From: an uncultured Ruminococcus sp.
GTDB taxonomy: Bacteria; Bacillota; Clostridia; Oscillospirales; Acutalibacteraceae
DNA: 31,054 bases
Direction of reading: 5' to 3'
Assembly (NCBI GenBank): GCA_900543095.1
Contig: UQQD01000019.1
Span: 1 to 31,054, forward strand
Positions 6,973-14,251 of this stretch are shown in pieces. Below the pieces are notes generated by a model. That model saw nothing but the letters and a program-made list of their open reading frames with translations. It was not told the DNA's origin and ran no database searches. The stretch's first letter is position 1. Every line of letters begins with the position of its first letter. Position numbers and translations under genes: made by a program.

Positions 6973-6998
6973 GTTATATTTCTCTAAAGGAATATAAC
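6973..6998 (-). other. AT-rich hairpin in the rpmG/SDR intergenic region
   Basis: GTTATATT and AATATAAC form an 8-bp stem. It lies upstream of the rpmG promoter and downstream of the SDR gene. It may be a weak terminator, but no good U-tract is present. Nothing else is recognisable between 6910 and 7034. Confidence 0.3.
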
Positions 6999-7029
6999 TT
7001 GAAGCAACGCATACAAATGCAATAAAATC

Positions 7030-7055
7030 ATTCATCGCCGTTTAACAGGCGGCGA
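7030..7055 (-). terminator. Possible terminator of the gltX-glnS-SDR operon
   Basis: TCGCCG/CGGCGA form a 6-bp GC stem (7035-7055). Read on the minus strand it is followed by TGAATGATTTTATT, an imperfect U-tract. It lies just beyond the SDR stop codon. Confidence 0.45.
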
Positions 7056-7081
7056 ACACCTTGTTTGGACTATGCTCCGAT

Positions 7082-7816
7082 TTAAACAAATCCGCCGTTT
7101 ACTCCGAGGATCTGCCCTGTGATAAACCTTGCTTTGTTACTGCATAAAAACATTGCGGCGTCGGCAATGTCTTTCGGTGTTCCGAGGGTATTCAGGGGAG
7201 TTTCATCTTTGAGTTCGGCAATGGTCTGTTCGTCAAAGCCCTTCATCATATCGGTCATAACAACGCCGGGACATATGCAGTTCACACGAATACCCGACAG
7301 TCCGACTTCCTTTGCAAGAGCTTTTGTAAGTCCGATAACTCCTGCTTTTGCGGCGCTGTAATGCACTTCGCACGAAGCTCCGACTTGTCCCCACATTGAG
7401 CTTATGTTAAGAATAACGCCGTCGTGCACCTTGAGCATATAGCGGCGGAGAGCTTCCTGGGAGCAGTTGAACACGCCGCCAAGATTTGTTGCTGTCATTG
7501 CTTCCCATTCTTCGGGAGTTATGTCGGTAAACAGCTTTTGTTGGGCAATACCTGCGTTGTTTACAAGAACGTCCAAACGGCCGAAGCTGTCGTCTATTTT
7601 ATCAAACATATTATTTACCGAGGCTCTGTCCGATACGTCGGCACAAAAAGCGGCGGCGTTTACGCCATAGCTTTCAGCGAGTATGCTTGCAATTCTTTCG
7701 GCTTTGTCTTTGCTTTTGTTGTAATTCAGGGCGACGTCATAGCCTGACTGTGCAAACGCAACGGCGATTGCCGAGCCGATTCCGCCCGCACCCCCTGTTA
7801 TCAATACGGTTTTCAT
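7082..7816 (-). CDS. SDR-family reductase, probable EF-P 5-aminopentanone reductase (YmfI-like)
   Basis: Short-chain dehydrogenase/reductase of 244 aa. Seen: the Rossmann TGGAGGIG motif (7-14), NNAG (86-89), and the catalytic set N111, S140, Y153, K157. FabG of fatty acid synthesis is the nearest well-known relative. However, the SSMWGQVGASCEVHYSAAK segment (139-157) is, from memory, the hallmark of the YmfI group, which reduces 5-aminopentanone on the modified lysine of elongation factor P. Its place after glnS and gltX also fits a translation role. Spacing to glnS is 40 bp, so it is probably in the same operon. The ribosome binding site is weak (AGAG). FabG itself cannot be fully excluded. 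Confidence 0.8.
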   Translation of the reverse strand: MKTVLITGGAGGIGSAIAVAFAQSGYDVALNYNKSKDKAERIASILAESYGVNAAAFCADVSDRASVNNMFDKIDDSFGRLDVLVNNAGIAQQKLFTDITPEEWEAMTATNLGGVFNCSQEALRRYMLKVHDGVILNISSMWGQVGASCEVHYSAAKAGVIGLTKALAKEVGLSGIRVNCICPGVVMTDMMKGFDEQTIAELKDETPLNTLGTPKDIADAAMFLCSNKARFITGQILGVNGGFV

Positions 7817-7856
7817 TGCATTTCTCTTACTTATAGTTATTCTGTCAAACGGACAA

Positions 7857-9551
7857 TTACTTCTTTTTAAAGCCGTCTTTAAGGCTTACGCTTCGGTTGA
7901 ACACAAGGTGATCCGATGTGCTGTCCTTGTTGTCAACGCAGAAATAACCAAGCCTCATAAACTGAAAGCTCTTTGGCGCAGTCGCATTTTCAAGCGATTT
8001 TTCAGCCTTGCAGTTTTCAAGTATTTCGAGTGAGTTGGGATTGAGATAATCAAGGAAATTTCTGTCGCCGACATCGGGGTCGGGAACGGTGAAGAGGTTG
8101 TCATACAGGCGCACCTCGGCGTCAATGCAGTTTTTGCAGTCAACCCAGTGAATTGTACCTCTGACCTTTCTTCCGTCGGGTGTATTTCCGCCTCTGGTTT
8201 CAGGATCATACTCGGCATAAACCTCAACAACATTGCCGTTTTCGTCCTTTTTACAGCCTGTACATTTCACAATATAGGTGGATTTGAGCCTTACTTCATT
8301 GCCGGGATAGAGTCTCTGATATTTTTTTACGGGTTCCTCCATAAAATCCTCGGCTTCAATCCAGCACTCACGGGAGAACGTTACCGTTCTTGTACCGTTT
8401 TCGGGGTGGTTCGGATTGTTTTCAACCTCAAATTCTTCTGTCATATCTTCCGGATAATTTGTGATAATGAGCTTTATCGGGTGAAGAACGCACATAACAC
8501 GATCTGCGCTGTCGTTAAGATCGTCACGCAGACAATGCTCCAAAAAGCTGTATTCAACTATTGAATTCACCTTTGAAACGCCGATTTGGTCAATAAAGCT
8601 GCGAATGGATTTCGGTGTATAGCCGCGTCTGCGAAGTCCGCAGAGCGTAGGCATTCTCGGGTCGTCCCAGCCGTTTACATAGCTCTTTTCAACAAGCTCT
8701 CTGAGCTTGCGTTTTGACATTACCGTGTTGTTTATTCCGAGACGTGCAAATTCAATTTGGCGCGGCTTGCACGGTGCGGATATATTATTGATTACCCAGT
8801 CGTAAAGCGGGCGGTGAGCTTCAAATTCAAGCGAACAAAGGCTGTGTGTTATTCCCTCTATTGCGTCCTCAATGGGGTGGGCAAAGTCGTACATCGGGTA
8901 AATGCACCATTTGTCGCCTGTTCTGTGATGAGTAAGGCGGTTAATACGGTAGATGACCGGGTCACGCATATTGAAATTGCCCGAAGCAAGGTCGATTTTT
9001 GCACGCAGAGTCATCTTGCCGTCCTCGAATTCACCGTTTTTCATACGCTCAAACAAATCAAGACTTTCTTCAATCGGACGGTCACGGTACGGACTTTTGG
9101 CAGGAGTCTGAGTGTCGCCTCGGTATTCTTTTACCTGTTCCGCATTAAGCTCACAGACATAGGCAAGTCCCTTTTTGATAAGTTCAACGGCATACTCATA
9201 CATTTGGTCAAAATACTGAGAAGCGTAATAAAACCTGTCGCCCCAGTCAAAGCCGAGCCATTTTATGTCCTCTTTTATAGCGTCAACGTATTCAACGTCC
9301 TCTTTTGTGGGGTTTGTGTCGTCCATTCTCAGGTTGCACATACCGTTGTATTTTTCGGCAGTGCCAAAGTCAATGCAGATTGCCTTTGCGTGACCGATGT
9401 GCAGATAGCCGTTAGGCTCGGGGGGAAAACGTGTGTGTACCTTTTTGCCCTCGTATCTTCCGCCCTCGGCAATGTCCTCGTCTATAAAATCGTGAATGAA
9501 GTTGCCCTGCATAACCTCTTCATTCTCGGTTGCTTTTATTTCGTCAGTCAT
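7857..9551 (-). CDS. glnS: Glutamine--tRNA ligase (GlnRS)
   Basis: Class I aminoacyl-tRNA synthetase of 564 aa, similar in length to E. coli GlnRS. It carries the HIGH motif (51-54, in a PPEPNGYLHIGHAK context typical of GlnRS) and a KMSKS equivalent, VMSKRKL (277-283), followed by the anticodon-binding beta-barrel region. It charges tRNA-Gln directly, so this organism need not rely on the GatCAB route for glutamine. GlnRS is not universal in Firmicutes, which suggests ancient transfer. ATG 9551 has an AGGAGG site. It lies 62 bp downstream of gltX and is probably cotranscribed. Confidence 0.96.
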   Translation of the reverse strand: MTDEIKATENEEVMQGNFIHDFIDEDIAEGGRYEGKKVHTRFPPEPNGYLHIGHAKAICIDFGTAEKYNGMCNLRMDDTNPTKEDVEYVDAIKEDIKWLGFDWGDRFYYASQYFDQMYEYAVELIKKGLAYVCELNAEQVKEYRGDTQTPAKSPYRDRPIEESLDLFERMKNGEFEDGKMTLRAKIDLASGNFNMRDPVIYRINRLTHHRTGDKWCIYPMYDFAHPIEDAIEGITHSLCSLEFEAHRPLYDWVINNISAPCKPRQIEFARLGINNTVMSKRKLRELVEKSYVNGWDDPRMPTLCGLRRRGYTPKSIRSFIDQIGVSKVNSIVEYSFLEHCLRDDLNDSADRVMCVLHPIKLIITNYPEDMTEEFEVENNPNHPENGTRTVTFSRECWIEAEDFMEEPVKKYQRLYPGNEVRLKSTYIVKCTGCKKDENGNVVEVYAEYDPETRGGNTPDGRKVRGTIHWVDCKNCIDAEVRLYDNLFTVPDPDVGDRNFLDYLNPNSLEILENCKAEKSLENATAPKSFQFMRLGYFCVDNKDSTSDHLVFNRSVSLKDGFKKK

Positions 9552-9613
9552 ATTTAACCTCCTGTAAGGTAGTTTTGTTCGGACAAATTAAGCCCTTTGT
9601 CGCTTATTCGGCG

Positions 9614-11074
9614 TTACTCTGCCTGCAAGAGGGCAAGTCCCTTTTCAAGCCGCTTCAATGATTCCTCTCTTCCGAGAATATCGAGAATTTCAACAGCACC
9701 GCCCGGAGTTACAGTCTTGCCTGCGGCGGCGATTCGTACCGGCCACATAACGGTTCCGTTTTTAAGCTCCTTTTCAACAGCCATATTAATAAGGCAGTCG
9801 TGTATGGATTGATTATCCCAAACTTCCAGCGCTTTTAGCCTTTCATACGCTTCCTTTAAGACAACGGGAGCGTTTTCAAGATTGGTTTTGCTCTTTTTGT
9901 TTACAAACAAATCCTTTGAGTATTCGGGAAGATTTGCAAAGAAATCTATCATTTCGGGAATCTGAGTTAGCTGAGTAGTGCGTTTTTGAAGTATCTCTGC
10001 AAATTTTTCATAAGGCATTTTTTTGTCGCCGAATACTTTTTTATAGTATGGCATTGCGGCGTCGGTAAATTCCTCGGCGGTCATTGCCTTGATATATTCG
10101 CCGTTAAACCAAGACAGCTTGTCGTAGTCAAACACAGACGGAGATTTACTTATTCCGTTGATGTCAAATTCCTTTTCAAGCTCTGAGAGCGTGAATATTT
10201 CACGGTTATCCTTTGGACACCAGCCCAAAAGCGCAATGTAGTTGATTATAGCCTGCGGCAAATAGCCGTCGTCAATCAGATCATAAAAGCCTGTTGCGCC
10301 GTGGCGTTTTGACAGCTTTGATACATTGCCGTCCTCGTCCTTGCCCATAATAAGAGGAAGATGAATATAGGTCGGTACTTCCCAGCCGAACGCCTCATAA
10401 AGAAGGTTGTATTTGGGTGTTGAACTGAGATATTCGGAACCGCGCACAACATGGGTGATATTCATAGTATGGTCGTCAATTACGTTTGCAAAGTTATATG
10501 TCGGGTAACCGTCGGTCTTAATAAGAATCTGATCCTGAAGCTCGGAATTTTCAACGGTTATCTCTCCGAAAACTGCGTCAACAAATGTGGTCGTTCCCTC
10601 AAGCGGCATCTTTTGGCGGATAACATACGGTACGCCTTCTTTGAGCAGCCTGTCTATTTCCTCCTGGGGCAGGTCACGGCAGTGACGGTCATAGCCTCCG
10701 CCTACAGTATCGCTTTGCAGCTTTTCAAGGCGTTCCTTTGAGCAAAAACAGCGATATGCTTTTCCTTCCTTTATAAGCTGTTCCGCATAGGGCAGATACA
10801 TATCCTTGCGTTCGGACTGAACATAAGGGCCGTAATCGCCGCCGACATCCGGACCTTCGTCGTGCTTTAGTCCGGCAAGCTTTAAGGTGTTATAGATGAA
10901 GTCAACTGCGCCGTCCACAAGACGCTCACGGTCGGTATCTTCGATTCTTAAGATAAATTTACCGCCCTGTGATTTAGCTACCAAATATTCATAAAGCGCA
11001 GTCCTCAGGTTGCCGACGTGCATAAAGCCCGTAGGACTCGGCGCATAACGTGTTCTGACGGTTTTTTCGGACAT
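9614..11074 (-). CDS. gltX: Glutamate--tRNA ligase (GluRS)
   Basis: Class I synthetase of 486 aa. Seen: the HIGH-like motif in PSPTGFMHVGNLRTALYEYL (12-31), the KMSKS equivalent KLSKRHG (253-259), and a Cys/His cluster (C109, C111, C132 with a nearby His) resembling the zinc site of some GluRS enzymes. It charges tRNA-Glu with glutamate. Because glnS is adjacent, this GluRS could be discriminating; sequence alone does not settle that. ATG 11074 has an AAAGGGG site and a near-consensus promoter upstream, making it the first gene of the gltX-glnS-SDR operon. Confidence 0.97.
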   Translation of the reverse strand: MSEKTVRTRYAPSPTGFMHVGNLRTALYEYLVAKSQGGKFILRIEDTDRERLVDGAVDFIYNTLKLAGLKHDEGPDVGGDYGPYVQSERKDMYLPYAEQLIKEGKAYRCFCSKERLEKLQSDTVGGGYDRHCRDLPQEEIDRLLKEGVPYVIRQKMPLEGTTTFVDAVFGEITVENSELQDQILIKTDGYPTYNFANVIDDHTMNITHVVRGSEYLSSTPKYNLLYEAFGWEVPTYIHLPLIMGKDEDGNVSKLSKRHGATGFYDLIDDGYLPQAIINYIALLGWCPKDNREIFTLSELEKEFDINGISKSPSVFDYDKLSWFNGEYIKAMTAEEFTDAAMPYYKKVFGDKKMPYEKFAEILQKRTTQLTQIPEMIDFFANLPEYSKDLFVNKKSKTNLENAPVVLKEAYERLKALEVWDNQSIHDCLINMAVEKELKNGTVMWPVRIAAAGKTVTPGGAVEILDILGREESLKRLEKGLALLQAE

Positions 11075-11110
11075 AAATATTACCCCTTTGCAGAAAATTC
11101 AGATATTTGT

Positions 11111-11139
11111 ATTATACCACACAAAGCGGCACATTTCAA
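11111..11139 (-). promoter_or_regulatory. Promoter of gltX-glnS-SDR
   Basis: On the minus strand TTGAAA (11139-11134) and TATAAT (11116-11111) are 17 bp apart, with a TGG just before the -10 (extended -10). No T-box leader is visible between it and gltX. Confidence 0.82.
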
Positions 11140-11149
11140 ACATTTTCCG

Positions 11150-11202
11150 TCAAAAAGAAAAAGGCTCTGATATTTTCACAAAAGTAAGGAAAATATCAGA
11201 GC
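11150..11202 (-). terminator. Terminator after the lipoprotein gene
   Basis: A perfect 14-bp stem, GCTCTGATATTTTC/GAAAATATCAGAGC (11164-11177 and 11189-11202), is followed on the minus strand by TTTTTCTTTTTG. Confidence 0.88.
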
Positions 11203-11211
11203 AAAAAATCG

Positions 11212-11613
11212 CTAATTTTGAGATGAATCAATCATTTTTGTAAATGTGATCGAGGTGCTTGCGTTGTCATAATTAAAGTCCATTGTCAGGTTACCGCCCT
11301 CGTATTTCAGTTTTTCGTCCTTGCCGTCAAGCACAACGTCAACGGAGGTTTCGTTAAAAACATAAGTGCCGCTGCTTTCAACTCCGCCGAGTACAGCCCG
11401 ACATTTTCCGTCGGAAGAAAAATTAAAATAGAATTGTGATTGGTCTGCATTAAGCTCGCTGTACTGAATGGTTTTTCCGCTGACAGTGGCGGTAGTGGGC
11501 ACCCATTCGCCCTCAAGGGCATTGCTGTCTTTGCTTGAACATCCTGTGAGTGCAAGAAAAATGAACACATTGCAGATAACGCAGAGCAGCGCAAGCACTG
11601 ATTTAGTATTCAT
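11212..11613 (-). CDS. Small secreted lipoprotein of unknown function
   Basis: Protein of 133 aa starting MNTKSVLALL, with a type II signal peptide and lipobox LTGC (Cys25), so the mature protein is membrane-anchored outside the cell. The rest reads as a small beta-rich, lipocalin-like domain (LEGEWVPTTATVSGKTIQYSE..., FYFNFSSDGKCRAVLGG, GTYVFNE), of a kind often seen in Clostridia lipoproteins of unknown role. I chose ATG 11613 because the promoter start site falls near 11637 and GAGG lies about 12 bp upstream; the longer frame would need a TTG start only a few bases into the RNA. It has its own promoter and terminator downstream of metK. No function is assigned. Confidence 0.72.
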   Translation of the reverse strand: MNTKSVLALLCVICNVFIFLALTGCSSKDSNALEGEWVPTTATVSGKTIQYSELNADQSQFYFNFSSDGKCRAVLGGVESSGTYVFNETSVDVVLDGKDEKLKYEGGNLTMDFNYDNASTSITFTKMIDSSQN

Positions 11614-11643
11614 ATTTTGTACCGTCCTCAAATTTATGAGAAC

Positions 11644-11672
11644 ATTTTACCATTTATTGAAAAATAAGTCAA
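11644..11672 (-). promoter_or_regulatory. Promoter of the lipoprotein gene
   Basis: On the minus strand TTGACT (11672-11667) and TAAAAT (11649-11644) are 17 bp apart, the same box sequences as the rpmG promoter. It lies in the short gap after metK. Confidence 0.75.
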
Positions 11673-11683
11673 CACCGCAGGTT

Positions 11684-12868
11684 TTATGCGTTCAGCGCAT
11701 TGATAAGCTCATCGGTTTTATCGGTGTCCTCCCAGCGAACTTTGAGCTCCTCACGTCCCATATGACCGTAGGCGGCAAGCGGAAGATATTTGATCTCTTT
11801 GAGCTTCAACTGTTTTATAATTGAATTCGGACGGCAGTCAAACACCTTATCAACAGCCCTTGCAAGCTCTTCGTTGCTGTATTTTGATGTGCCGAACGTA
11901 TCTACCATAATCGAAACGGGCTTTGCGACGCCGATAGCATAGGCAAGCTGAATTTCACATTTTTTCGCAAGCTTTGCGGCAACGATATTTTTAGCGATAT
12001 AGCGTGTGTAGTATGCCGCGCTGCGATCGACTTTTGTCGGGTCCTTGCCGCTGAATGCGCCGCCGCCGTGGCGTGAGAATCCGCCGTAGGTATCAACGAT
12101 TATCTTTCTGCCTGTAAGCCCCGAATCGCCTGCCGGACCTCCGATAACAAATCTGCCTGTCGGATTTACAAAAATCTTTGTGCTGTCGTCAAAGAAGTTT
12201 TCGGGGATAATCGGCTTAATTACATATTGAATTATATCTTTTCTGATTTGCTCAAGTGCTGCGCTTTCACTGTGCTGAGTTGACACCACTACCGTGTCAA
12301 CTCTGACAGGTTCGTCGCCGTCGTATTCAACCGTTACCTGTGTTTTGCCGTCGGGACGAAGATAGGGGAGAGTGCCGTCCTTTCTTACCTTTGTGAGCTG
12401 TTTTGCAAGCTTGTGGGCAAGCGAAATCGACAGCGGCATAAGCTCGGGAGTTTCATCGCAGGCATAACCGAACATCATACCCTGATCTCCTGCGCCTATT
12501 TGATTGTTTTCGTCTGTTTCGCCGTCCTTATGTTCGTAGCTTTCGTTTACTCCCATTGCAATGTCGGGTGATTGCTGATCAATCGAGGTAAGCACGGCGC
12601 AGGTTGAACCGTCAAAACCGCACTCGGCATTGTTGTAGCCTATGTTGTTGATAACATCTCTTGCTATCTGAGCTACATCGGAATAGCAGGTAGTTGAAAT
12701 TTCGCCCATAATGTGAACCATACCGGTGGTGGAGGTGGTTTCACAGGCAACGTGGGCATTCTTGTCCTGTTCAAGAATATTGTCGAGGATTGCGTCGGAA
12801 ATTTGGTCGCACACCTTGTCGGGGTGTCCCTCCGTTACCGACTCAGAAGTGAAAAAATGTTTAGCCAT
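11684..12868 (-). CDS. metK: S-adenosylmethionine synthase
   Basis: Enzyme of 394 aa, the family's normal length, that makes SAM from methionine and ATP. Signature segments: GHPDKVCDQISDA (14-26), the GAGDQGMMFGYA motif, and the P-loop-like GGAFSGKDPTKVDRSAAY. The enzyme is a cytosolic tetramer. ATG 12868 follows a TAGGAGG site. The leader is a SAM-I riboswitch with terminator, so high SAM should shut the gene off. A small lipoprotein gene with its own promoter follows. Confidence 0.98.
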   Translation of the reverse strand: MAKHFFTSESVTEGHPDKVCDQISDAILDNILEQDKNAHVACETTSTTGMVHIMGEISTTCYSDVAQIARDVINNIGYNNAECGFDGSTCAVLTSIDQQSPDIAMGVNESYEHKDGETDENNQIGAGDQGMMFGYACDETPELMPLSISLAHKLAKQLTKVRKDGTLPYLRPDGKTQVTVEYDGDEPVRVDTVVVSTQHSESAALEQIRKDIIQYVIKPIIPENFFDDSTKIFVNPTGRFVIGGPAGDSGLTGRKIIVDTYGGFSRHGGGAFSGKDPTKVDRSAAYYTRYIAKNIVAAKLAKKCEIQLAYAIGVAKPVSIMVDTFGTSKYSNEELARAVDKVFDCRPNSIIKQLKLKEIKYLPLAAYGHMGREELKVRWEDTDKTDELINALNA

Positions 12869-12886
12869 AATAATAACCTCCTAAAA

Positions 12887-12922
12887 TCACAAAAAATTAA
12901 CGCCTTTCAACCGAAAGGCGTT
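12887..12922 (-). terminator. Expression-platform terminator of the metK SAM riboswitch
   Basis: On the minus strand AACGCCTTTC (12922-12913) pairs with GAAAGGCGTT (12908-12899), followed by AATTTTTTGTG. It lies between the aptamer and the metK ribosome binding site. Confidence 0.9.
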
Positions 12923-12929
12923 TTGTTTA

Positions 12930-13025
12930 CTCATCTTTCGGTAAAACCGCAGGATTTGGCACCTTGCATACAGTGCAGGTTGCCGGACTTCACAGGGCCT
13001 GTTCCCTCAGTCACTCTTGATAAGA
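12930..13025 (-). ncRNA. SAM-I (S-box) riboswitch aptamer
   Basis: On the minus strand the RNA begins CTTATCAAGAGTGACTGAGG and contains GGCCCTGTGAAGTCCGGCAA, the conserved S-box core, with the closing strand GATGAG at 12935-12930. Its position in front of metK and the following terminator fit SAM-dependent transcription termination. Confidence 0.95.
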
Positions 13026-13052
13026 AAATATTAAATTTAATTTCCACCGTCT

Positions 13053-13081
13053 ATTATATACCATAAATCCGCAAATTACAA
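13053..13081 (-). promoter_or_regulatory. Promoter of the metK riboswitch transcript
   Basis: On the minus strand TTGTAA (13081-13076) and a perfect TATAAT (13058-13053) are 17 bp apart, starting the RNA about 20 nt before the aptamer. Confidence 0.72.
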
Positions 13082-13104
13082 TAGCAAAATACAAAAAATC
13101 CGCA

Positions 13105-13181
13105 AATATTATTTAAAAGTTAATTCCCAAAGTAAGTTCCACAGTGGAAGTTACTTTGAAAATTAACGAATATTATTTAAA
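13105..13181. repeat. Palindromic mini-element between 13-bp direct repeats
   Basis: Two identical copies of AATATTATTTAAA (13105-13117 and 13169-13181) flank a 49-bp near-perfect inverted repeat (13119-13167; 20 of 23 base pairs, with GTTAATT/AATTAAC at the base and TTCCA/TGGAA near a 3-nt loop). This looks like a small MITE or hairpin insertion with target-site duplication, though the direct repeat is AT-rich. It has no coding capacity. Confidence 0.55.
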
Positions 13182-13215
13182 TCGGAGCAAGCTATGCTTT
13201 GCTTGCAAGGAGCAG
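13181..13215 (-). repeat. Dispersed intergenic motif ending GCTCCGATTTAAA
   Basis: On the minus strand GCAAGCAAAGCATAGCTTGC is followed by TCCGATTTAAAT. Close copies occur at 27091-27122, 7071-7086 and, more diverged, 3139-3160. It abuts the palindromic mini-element on one side and the structured-RNA candidate on the other. Confidence 0.5.
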
Positions 13216-13237
13216 AGCTTGCAAAAGATTTCAAACA

Positions 13238-13340
13238 GTGCAAATGAGCGTTAGCTACTCAGGGCTTCAGCAGGAGATTATAACTCCGACTGAAATTCTT
13301 AACCGGCACCTGCCGATTAAGAGGCTTGTGACATTTGCGC
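13238..13340 (+). ncRNA. Candidate structured RNA, possibly a HEARO/omega-RNA-type relic
   Basis: GTGCAAATG (13238-13246) and CATTTGCGC (13332-13340) can close a 9-bp stem (one G-U) around nested hairpins: AGC/GCT (13247-13256), TTCAG..GGAG/CTCC..CTGAA (13266-13294) and a 12-bp stem TCTTAACCGGCA/TGCCGATTAAGA (13297-13322). This much nested pairing in 103 bp between genes indicates a functional or formerly functional RNA. The plan, with a variable 5' flank, a closed scaffold and a short AU-rich 3' tail, recalls the RNAs of IscB-type elements, but no nuclease gene follows. The family assignment is a guess; the structure is read directly. The strand assignment is also uncertain. Confidence 0.45.
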
Positions 13341-13351
13341 TTAGGTTATAT

Positions 13352-13591
13352 TTATTTTTGTTCACTGATTTTGCTTGACTGGTTTTTGCGTTCACATTTA
13401 TTTTTATCATCATAAAAAGCTCCGTAAATATCAAGAGAATTTACATATTCAGGATTGCATAAAGAATTGTAAAATTCATTAGTACCTTCCTGAGAATATT
13501 CAGGTGCTTCATATTTGTTAAAAACATTTTTTACTAACTCAAATGCTTCATTGTATTCAGTAATGTTTAATTTTTTGATAATTATATTCAT
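13352..13591 (-). pseudogene. Truncated GNAT-family acetyltransferase
   Basis: The 79-aa frame starts MNIIIKKLNITEYNEAFELV and carries the typical N-terminus of small GNAT acetyltransferases (EAPEYSQEGTNEFYNSL...YGAFYDD, residues 1-63). It stops before the acetyl-CoA-binding motif A (R/Q-x-x-G-x-G/A). The last 16 residues (KCERKNQSSKISEQK) look unrelated and run toward the structured-RNA candidate. A full protein would be about 150 aa. It overlaps the end of the DinB-like gene by 35 bp. It probably lost its 3' half through insertion or deletion; no remnant of the missing part is visible downstream. Confidence 0.65.
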
Positions 13592-14246
13592 TTGATTTAA
13601 CCTTGTTTGCTATTTTTAAAGCAGCTTCCGTATGCATTATCCAGTGTCTGGAAAAGGGCATTTGAATTAGCCCTCTTATAGTTTTGCCGCACCAATAGTC
13701 GATTAGCCAAACTGCATTTTCATCTGCGCTGACGCTGTGGCTTTTTATAATTCTGTCTTTTGCTTCGGGGGAAACCTTTTGCTTTATGCCGCCGAAAGAA
13801 AGCTCTTTTATTATAGCTTCCGTTGAATTTTTTACTTCCAAAATGTATTCATACAAGGCGTCGATGTCAAGCTGCTTTGAAAACTCAACTATTTCGTCTT
13901 TAACAAGCTCGTTGCCTGTTGTAATAATCGGAGAATTGATTTTATTTTGATAGCATTTGCAAAAAAATACCTGTTCGTCATTTTTAATAACGGTATGTGC
14001 AACAATATCCTCTATTCTGAAAGTATGCCAGAGAGAATAGGCTATTGTTTTGTTGTGATAACCCTTTGCGTTTGCAAAAGGCATTTCGCAGAACCGTGCG
14101 TTTGAGAGGTTGCTTTTGAAAAGCAAAAGCTGTTCAAACAATGAGTTTCTCAGGCAAAATAGTGTGTTTATTCCGCTTTGAAACGTGCTTTCTTTTTTTA
14201 ACTGCTGTTGCATCAGCCTGTTTGCTTCCGCCCATTCCTTGTTCAT
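13557..14246 (-). CDS. DinB-like (YfiT/DinB superfamily) protein
   Basis: Protein of 229 aa. The segment AYSLWHTFRIEDIVAHTVI (about 69-87) matches the DinB-type four-helix metal-binding fold, in which His residues coordinate a divalent metal. A later RHWIMHTEAALKI (about 201-213) could supply further ligands. Members include thiol-dependent transferases and many proteins of unknown role, so I give no reaction. ATG 14246 has an AGGTGAGA site and begins 5 bp after the rlmD stop, so the genes are cotranscribed. The truncated GNAT overlaps its 3' end. Fairly sure of the superfamily, not of the function. Confidence 0.65.
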   Translation of the reverse strand: MNKEWAEANRLMQQQLKKESTFQSGINTLFCLRNSLFEQLLLFKSNLSNARFCEMPFANAKGYHNKTIAYSLWHTFRIEDIVAHTVIKNDEQVFFCKCYQNKINSPIITTGNELVKDEIVEFSKQLDIDALYEYILEVKNSTEAIIKELSFGGIKQKVSPEAKDRIIKSHSVSADENAVWLIDYWCGKTIRGLIQMPFSRHWIMHTEAALKIANKVKSNEYNYQKIKHY

Positions 14247-14251
14247 TTATC

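Noticed and set aside
8757..9557. 266-aa reading frame opposite glnS
   Set aside because: It is antisense to a well-conserved gene, has no ribosome binding site or recognisable domain, and reflects codon bias of the real strand.
11075..11110. T-box leader before gltX
   Set aside because: The leader is under 40 nt and lacks the conserved T-box sequence.
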